DNA from: Ophiura sarsii | Taxonomy: Eukaryota; Echinodermata; Ophiuroidea; Amphilepidida; Ophiuridae | Assembly (NCBI GenBank): GCA_035610835.1 | Contig: CM069453.1 | Coordinates: 68,264,682 to 68,328,681 of the forward strand | Direction: 5' to 3' | DNA length: 64,000 nt | Shown here: piece by piece, positions 58,996 to 64,000 of the stretch | Layout of the letters: each line of letters opens with the position of its first letter | Position numbering within the stretch: the stretch's first letter is position 1 | Notes under the pieces: model-generated | What the model saw: only the letters and a program-made list of their open reading frames with translations | Told to the model about the DNA's origin: nothing | Database searches by the model: none | Translations under genes and position numbers: made by a program

Positions 58996-59629
58996 GCCAG
59001 TCTTATGAATAGTACACAATTGTAGCTTGGAACCTCAGCTACAAATTCAATGTAACATTGATATGAATAATGTTTGTATTTTTCTGTAGATGCAGTGAAA
59101 ACCAAAGTTCCATTTAGTGTGACGGAAACAGATGAAAAACAGCAAAATATCGCTGAAGTGCTATTTGTTTGGCCTATTTAGACAAAACGTACCAATCAGT
59201 CAATTATAACCGTTCTAAATGTCAGATATATCTTTTAACAGACTATAACGTGACTGATTTCTTAGAAATAAATATGCCCTCTGATTAGCAAGAGACAGAT
59301 TAGGACAACCATTAACCCCTCCCCTAGAGAACCCTGCAGAAGTCTGTATAGCTGCATCTAAAAAATATTGAAAGCAGTTAGTTTACAATGATGAAAAATG
59401 TAAAATTTGAGCCTATTTTGACTGCTCTCTTCCATAGGCCAGTATAGTGGTCAAATATCGTATTGTGGCTTAGTTCACCCAAGGAATCCATAAGGGACAA
59501 CCATTAAGTTTACCCTTCCCCTAGAGAACCCTGCAGAAGTCATATTTGATGTTCATAAGAACTAAGAGATCGTCAATACCTAGGACTATCACAAGTCTCT
59601 CGAAGAGATAATTTTCTATCATTGACTAC

Positions 59630-59762
59630 CTGATTGACTATTCTGTGATGCCTGTGCTGCTTGTGATGCCTGTGATTCCTGTGATGCCTGTGATTCCTGT
59701 GATGCCTGTGATTCCTGTGGCGGTGGGGCTCTTGCTTGCAAAAATTCATGAATTCCAGCCTC
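59630..59762 (-). CDS. ROCO protein, first visible exon, with a coding 18-bp minisatellite
   Basis: It encodes 44 residues plus one base. EAGIHEFLQARAPPP leads into three copies of the hexapeptide QESQAS (as encoded by 18-bp units) and a fourth variant, then SQNSQS. The acceptor is TTTCATCATTAG|GAGG; the donor is AATCAG|GTAGTC, weaker than the others. The phase-1 end fits exon 2 exactly, which is the main support for this exon. In ROCO proteins a variable, low-complexity insert between the P-loop and G3 is common, which suits the position. The P-loop exon should lie upstream; I did not find it. Confidence 0.75.
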
Positions 59763-61889
59763 CTAATGATGAAATAAAGTCAAATAAAAGAATAACAATT
59801 CATAATACCTGTTTGATGGCATATCACACTTCACAAAGAGTTTGCATGTATGGACAGAGTTGAGGCTTAACCATTTCCTCCAGTGCATTGATTCTGAGAT
59901 TAAACAGTGGGAAATATGAATAAAAGTGTCAACATCAAAATGAATGGTCCCAGTAGTTTGAGGATATTGTAATAAAAAACCCTTTAAAAGGGAAGAGCTA
60001 GTACAAATGAAAGACTTTATATTTTTAGGAAAGCAGTTGGTAGAATAATGACATGTAAATGTAATTGGGTAATCAGAGATTGGCAAAAGAGCAGGCAGTT
60101 GACGTATTGGCAAAGTTGGGCATGATATCAAGTAATGAATATGAAGACAAATTTGCAGTAGTTGTCCGTATGTGAAGAGGTCTGCCGAAATCAGACACAA
60201 TTAGGCAAGATATCAAAATTGAGTTTGTAATTGATTATTGTAGTAGAGATCTTCCGCTTAACAATATGGTACCTTTTTTTAATCGGACTTCCCAAAGCGG
60301 AGTTATATCATTTTCAAGTTAATATATGAAAACTCCAAACTGAGATAATATACTTACAATGTACATACAATGTACTTTTAAGTTATTATTATTATTTTTT
60401 ATTTTAAATATATTTTTTGGTTTGATTTTTTTAATCTGAAACTTTCACATTAATGTTATAAACACTCTGGGAATTAATTATTTACAAGAAATCTAAAAAA
60501 ATCACCCCAATTAGGTTTGGGCTATTTCTCAGCTTGGAGCTCTGGCCAATTCATTTGGTTTCGGTTGAACATATACATATGATGTAACCACAGGGTTGTC
60601 ATTTAGAAACATGTAAATATCCTCTAGTTGTTATTATGGTGCAATTTCTAATTGAGACTAAGAGGATGTACACATTTACTGGCAATCAAACAAGAAATAC
60701 AAAAACAAGTTACATAAAAAGCATAAAACGGTTTCTTTGTTTTATAATTTTATTAGAAACAAATGTAATGTATGTACACGATGAGAAGTTATGTACAAAT
60801 AAAAGTTCAGGAGGGACCATAATGTTGCGTACAATCAACTGAATCAATGTATGGTTACAAATATTTGCGTAGAATTGAGTTTTATGACATGTTCGAAACT
60901 TACATTAATTCCTCTGTCAAACTTGACATTGTGTATAGTATCACATGTATAATGATAGTTTATAACCCTTCACGAATGTAGTTATATCAAAGTTACAGGC
61001 ATTATTGAAATGGTCATACACTTCATGCAGACAACAAACAGATTTAGCCAGAGTCATCATTTTTTTGGTGAACGTGTAAGAACTACTTATAGCATATCTG
61101 GAGTTCTTGACAAGTCAACAAGGTCTACTGCAGATATTGGTTATAAAGAAGAAGTGTCATTATCATGATTGACACTTTTATGCATACGCATGTAAACATT
61201 CACAATGTTCAGTAATTGTGACCATTCTACATTGTTTATTGCTGACATAAGAAATGTTATGTCCTTCCGCCACTTTACCTACTGTCACTATTGTATAGCC
61301 GGCTTTGGTAATATACTGTAAATCAGTTATTGGAAGAGCTCTGTTACATGTTGTCGGAGAGATAGGCCCTACCGTTATCAGGAGGGCGGTAGGAAGTTGG
61401 GTTCGGGGGGTATTTTTTGTTGTTTTTTGGCCGGCGTATATTTTTAAATTTTAATGTATTCATTCGTTTGTTTGTTTTTTGGCCTGCAAAGAGGGGGATA
61501 TTTTTCTTCCAAAAACTTCCTACCCCCACCCTGAAAATCTAAAGGTGCGTCCCTTACCGTAAGGAAACAGCCATGGAAAAGACTTTTCTTCACCATAATT
61601 AATGCTTTTTAAATTCACAGGTCGCCCACTTGCACGTGATAATTTTTGTGTGGGAAGATAGTTTTATTTATGCAGGAAAGGTGAGACCTGTCCTGATTTA
61701 TGGCATCTACTGATGTTGTAGTATTTTGGTTGCAGTCCATCATAATTCATATAGACATATAGTGCGAAGATTAAGATTACAGTGGCGAGGGGACGGGGGG
61801 GGGGGGGGGTGGCAAGATTTCTGAAATTTTCGTAAAGGTTGCCCCATTTTTTTTGCAGTCAGTCACCTCGTAAATTTCACGTAGGCCTA

Positions 61890-61921
<32 letters not shown>

Positions 61922-64000
61922 GGTGCATTCTTACTTTTATGCAGAGTTCAGATGAAGAATAAATGAATTATTGAAACCCAAGCGACAGCTCGCCCCGCCG
62001 CGAATTTCTTAACCGTAACAAACATTTGGCAAAACACTGTATAGGCCTACATGTACATGTATTGCTGTAAATACAATGTATGTGCATGTGTATACTATAC
62101 GCTTTTACCACTTTACTCAGTCAAGATATCAAATGTTTGTTTACGGTAAATAACACCACCGCCCGGCCAGCACAGTTCTCGTCATCAAATCCGCGACGGA
62201 GAGACTCCCCTTGTAAACATATACAAACAGTACAAACCCCTCACGTCTATGCATACACGTCCAATAATAGCCATGGACTCGTGTGATACAAATACACAAC
62301 ACATTGGTATCCAAGCGTCACACTTATCGTCCAATCAATATACCCGAATGAAGGTGTCATTAGGCTGGACCCGTTAAACATTATACCGATTTGGTCACGG
62401 TTTTTTGAGCCAAGTGACTCGAAGCCATTATGAATAACGCGTACTTGCTGTATTCAGGGGATAAGAGCGAGCCCCTTGGGGCTAGCTCAAAAAGAACACT
62501 GTGCACATACTTTAAAGGGGCGTGTACATCTCAAGTGTTTGTCCTGGACAAAAATCACATGACTCCCTACGTATCTGAGTCTCCGTATTCCCATGTAATA
62601 ATACCCATGGTGCAATAGATTTGCCGCGAATTTTAATCGACAAAACGTAATGTTGAAATTATTGTACGAACGAACTGTGTCTAGAATAGTTTCAAAAAGA
62701 AGTGCAATGCATAATAATGAAATCAGAATTACAATCTCCTTCAGCATATAATCAACTTTTGGGCGATAACCTTTGATAAAAACGCACAACAATCGAAATA
62801 TAAAGCATTTTAGCCTCCGATTTCAGTGATATTCGTATTTTAAACTCTATCTAATTTTATTTTAAAACTGATTCATGTATAGTTTTCATTAGCTCAAATG
62901 GTAGAGCGCTGGCTTCACAATCATGAGGTCAGTGGTTCGAATCTTGTAAATGTCTTTTTCTTTTTGTTATTACACCTTTTTGTTTTAATAACAGGATTGC
63001 TTATAATCGTTCGCTATATTTATTGAATTTTGAATGATACTTTTTTCATTTGCAATTTCACTACGATAAAGAATGTCCTGTAGGCCTAATAAATATAATT
63101 GTGTTGATTGAACCATGAATGAACTATGGAGTCCCTAGCAAGTCTATATGGACATGGTCTGCAAAGACCAATTGTTATGTAAATAAGAAGCCAGTCGGCT
63201 TATGTCCTTGAATCGATTTTTTTAGTTCCTTCAACACAGATATTTGTAATTTGCTCCAATCTTCAAAAAAGATAGTTGTATCTTCAAAAATGCATTACGC
63301 AGTTCACGGCTTACGCGGCCTGGTATGGGCGACAGTATTTTGGTGTAGATTTGATACCGTGCTGAACTCATCATGCTCATCGCTGCAAGAGCGCAATTAT
63401 AAAATGCTGTCCGCTGTCCTAAATCTCTCTCGTCTTGACTCCCGGTCTTGAGCACATCATAACACAATATTTGTATTGTGCCACTACTGTGAGACTAAAT
63501 AAGTGGGTATGCCGACTATAGTTTTATGTCAAAACTCAACATAATTGAGGCGACCGACGTAACGGATGCGCCAAAAAGTGGCTCTATAGTTGTAAAATAA
63601 GCTGAAACCATCTAAAAATACTCATTTATTGTTTTGTTCATATAATGATACAAAGACCGTTTGAACCAATATATCTATCCATTAATATATCCATCTATCT
63701 ATATATCTAAACACGTTCTTTTGATACCCTTTTAAACTTCAGTGAAATAATTCAACAAGTTAAAAAAATATATCTGATGCCCCATGGCCATATGAGCTAA
63801 AATGTTTGATCGCATAACTTAAAATAAGACACATTGATTCAACATGGTAAACACGTGCTGATAATTTTTCAGATTTCATTTTTTTATATTCATGCGGCTT
63901 TTGCAAAAACAAATTGTCAACAAAACTTCAGTTTTATGCTAATATTAAATACATGAGACGTACATGTACTCCAAAGTGTTCAAAATCTTCAGTTGTATGC
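59763..64000. other. Upstream of the visible ROCO exons: no further exon identified
   Basis: I found no P-loop (GKTS-type) or leucine-rich-repeat exon here. A 62-codon plus-strand frame at 62,430 and a 78-codon minus-strand frame at 63,231-63,467 lie in sequence richer in G+C than the surroundings and could belong to a promoter or 5' exon, but neither resembles a family I know. G-runs with a (GT)n stretch lie at 61,795-61,923. Confidence 0.3.
62886..62945 (+). pseudogene. tRNA-like sequence, valine-type anticodon
   Basis: TAGCTCAAATGGTAGAGCGC gives a D-arm, TTCACAA a possible CAC anticodon loop, and GTGGTTCGAATC a T-arm. The anticodon stem is imperfect and there is no acceptor pairing, so it is a pseudogene or SINE head. 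Confidence 0.5.

Noticed and set aside
59763..60200. 145-codon minus-strand frame just upstream of the first ROCO exon
   Set aside because: No P-loop or leucine-rich repeat pattern, and its possible donor (CAAACAG|GTATTATG) is in the wrong phase for the next exon.
62430..62618. 62-codon plus-strand frame starting MNNAYLLYSGDKSEPLG
   Set aside because: Short, no recognisable domain, no clear splice sites; kept only as a note because the local sequence is richer in G+C.
63231..63467. 78-codon minus-strand frame in a G+C-richer patch
   Set aside because: Ends at a stop without family resemblance; could be a 5' region of the ROCO gene but nothing shows it.

Overview
The window looks like AT-rich, repeat-dense, intron-rich DNA from an animal, most likely a marine invertebrate. 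I infer this from multi-exon coding sequence with GT-AG introns, tRNA-derived SINE-like heads, CR1/L2-type LINE fragments, hAT, Tc1/mariner and TTAA-type DNA elements, and long poly-C/poly-G runs. The species cannot be read from the sequence. There are no bacterial features such as operons, ribosome binding sites or CRISPR arrays.

One gene is convincingly assembled. Ten minus-strand exons between 59,762 and 25,839 join with matching splice phases into 506 uninterrupted residues of a ROCO protein (Roc GTPase followed by COR domain). Going downstream on the minus strand, they carry a Gln/Ser repeat, the Roc G3 motif DFAGQ, the Roc core with a THRE G4-like motif, the COR domain with HDLG and DPQWL signatures, and the C-terminal COR half. 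The P-loop and any leucine-rich repeats would lie upstream, beyond what I can recognise and probably past the right edge. The 3' end was not found. A second gene begins near the left edge: a minus-strand exon (1251 to 954) encodes a CARD domain and continues past position 1. ROCO and CARD proteins both belong to signalling or innate-immunity families, but a functional link is only a guess from proximity.

Layout from left to right. 1-893: tandem tRNA-Thr-like units with poly-C tracts. 954-1251: CARD exon. 2.0-2.6 kb: A-rich simple sequence. 2.6-4.6 kb: tRNA-Ser-like sequence split by a TTAA-flanked element. 5.6-14.2 kb: foldback and hAT-type elements, including a three-level nest at 8,960-11,029. 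15.6-17.3 kb: LINE 3' end split by a 1.2 kb insertion. 17.7-19.2 kb: 30-bp satellite with an insertion. 19.2-20.8 kb: Tc1 transposase relic, duplicated tRNA-Gln-like units and a hAT element. 22.1-23.3 kb: degenerate word repeats. 25.8-59.8 kb: the ROCO gene, whose introns are packed with palindromic elements and LINE fragments. 60-64 kb: mostly unrecognised sequence.

Most of the notable structure is in mobile DNA: many near-perfect inverted repeats within introns, three hAT-type elements with exact 8-bp target duplications, two equal-length (444 bp) inverted copies in one intron, and a class of elements whose interiors are built from degenerate short words bounded by G/C runs.
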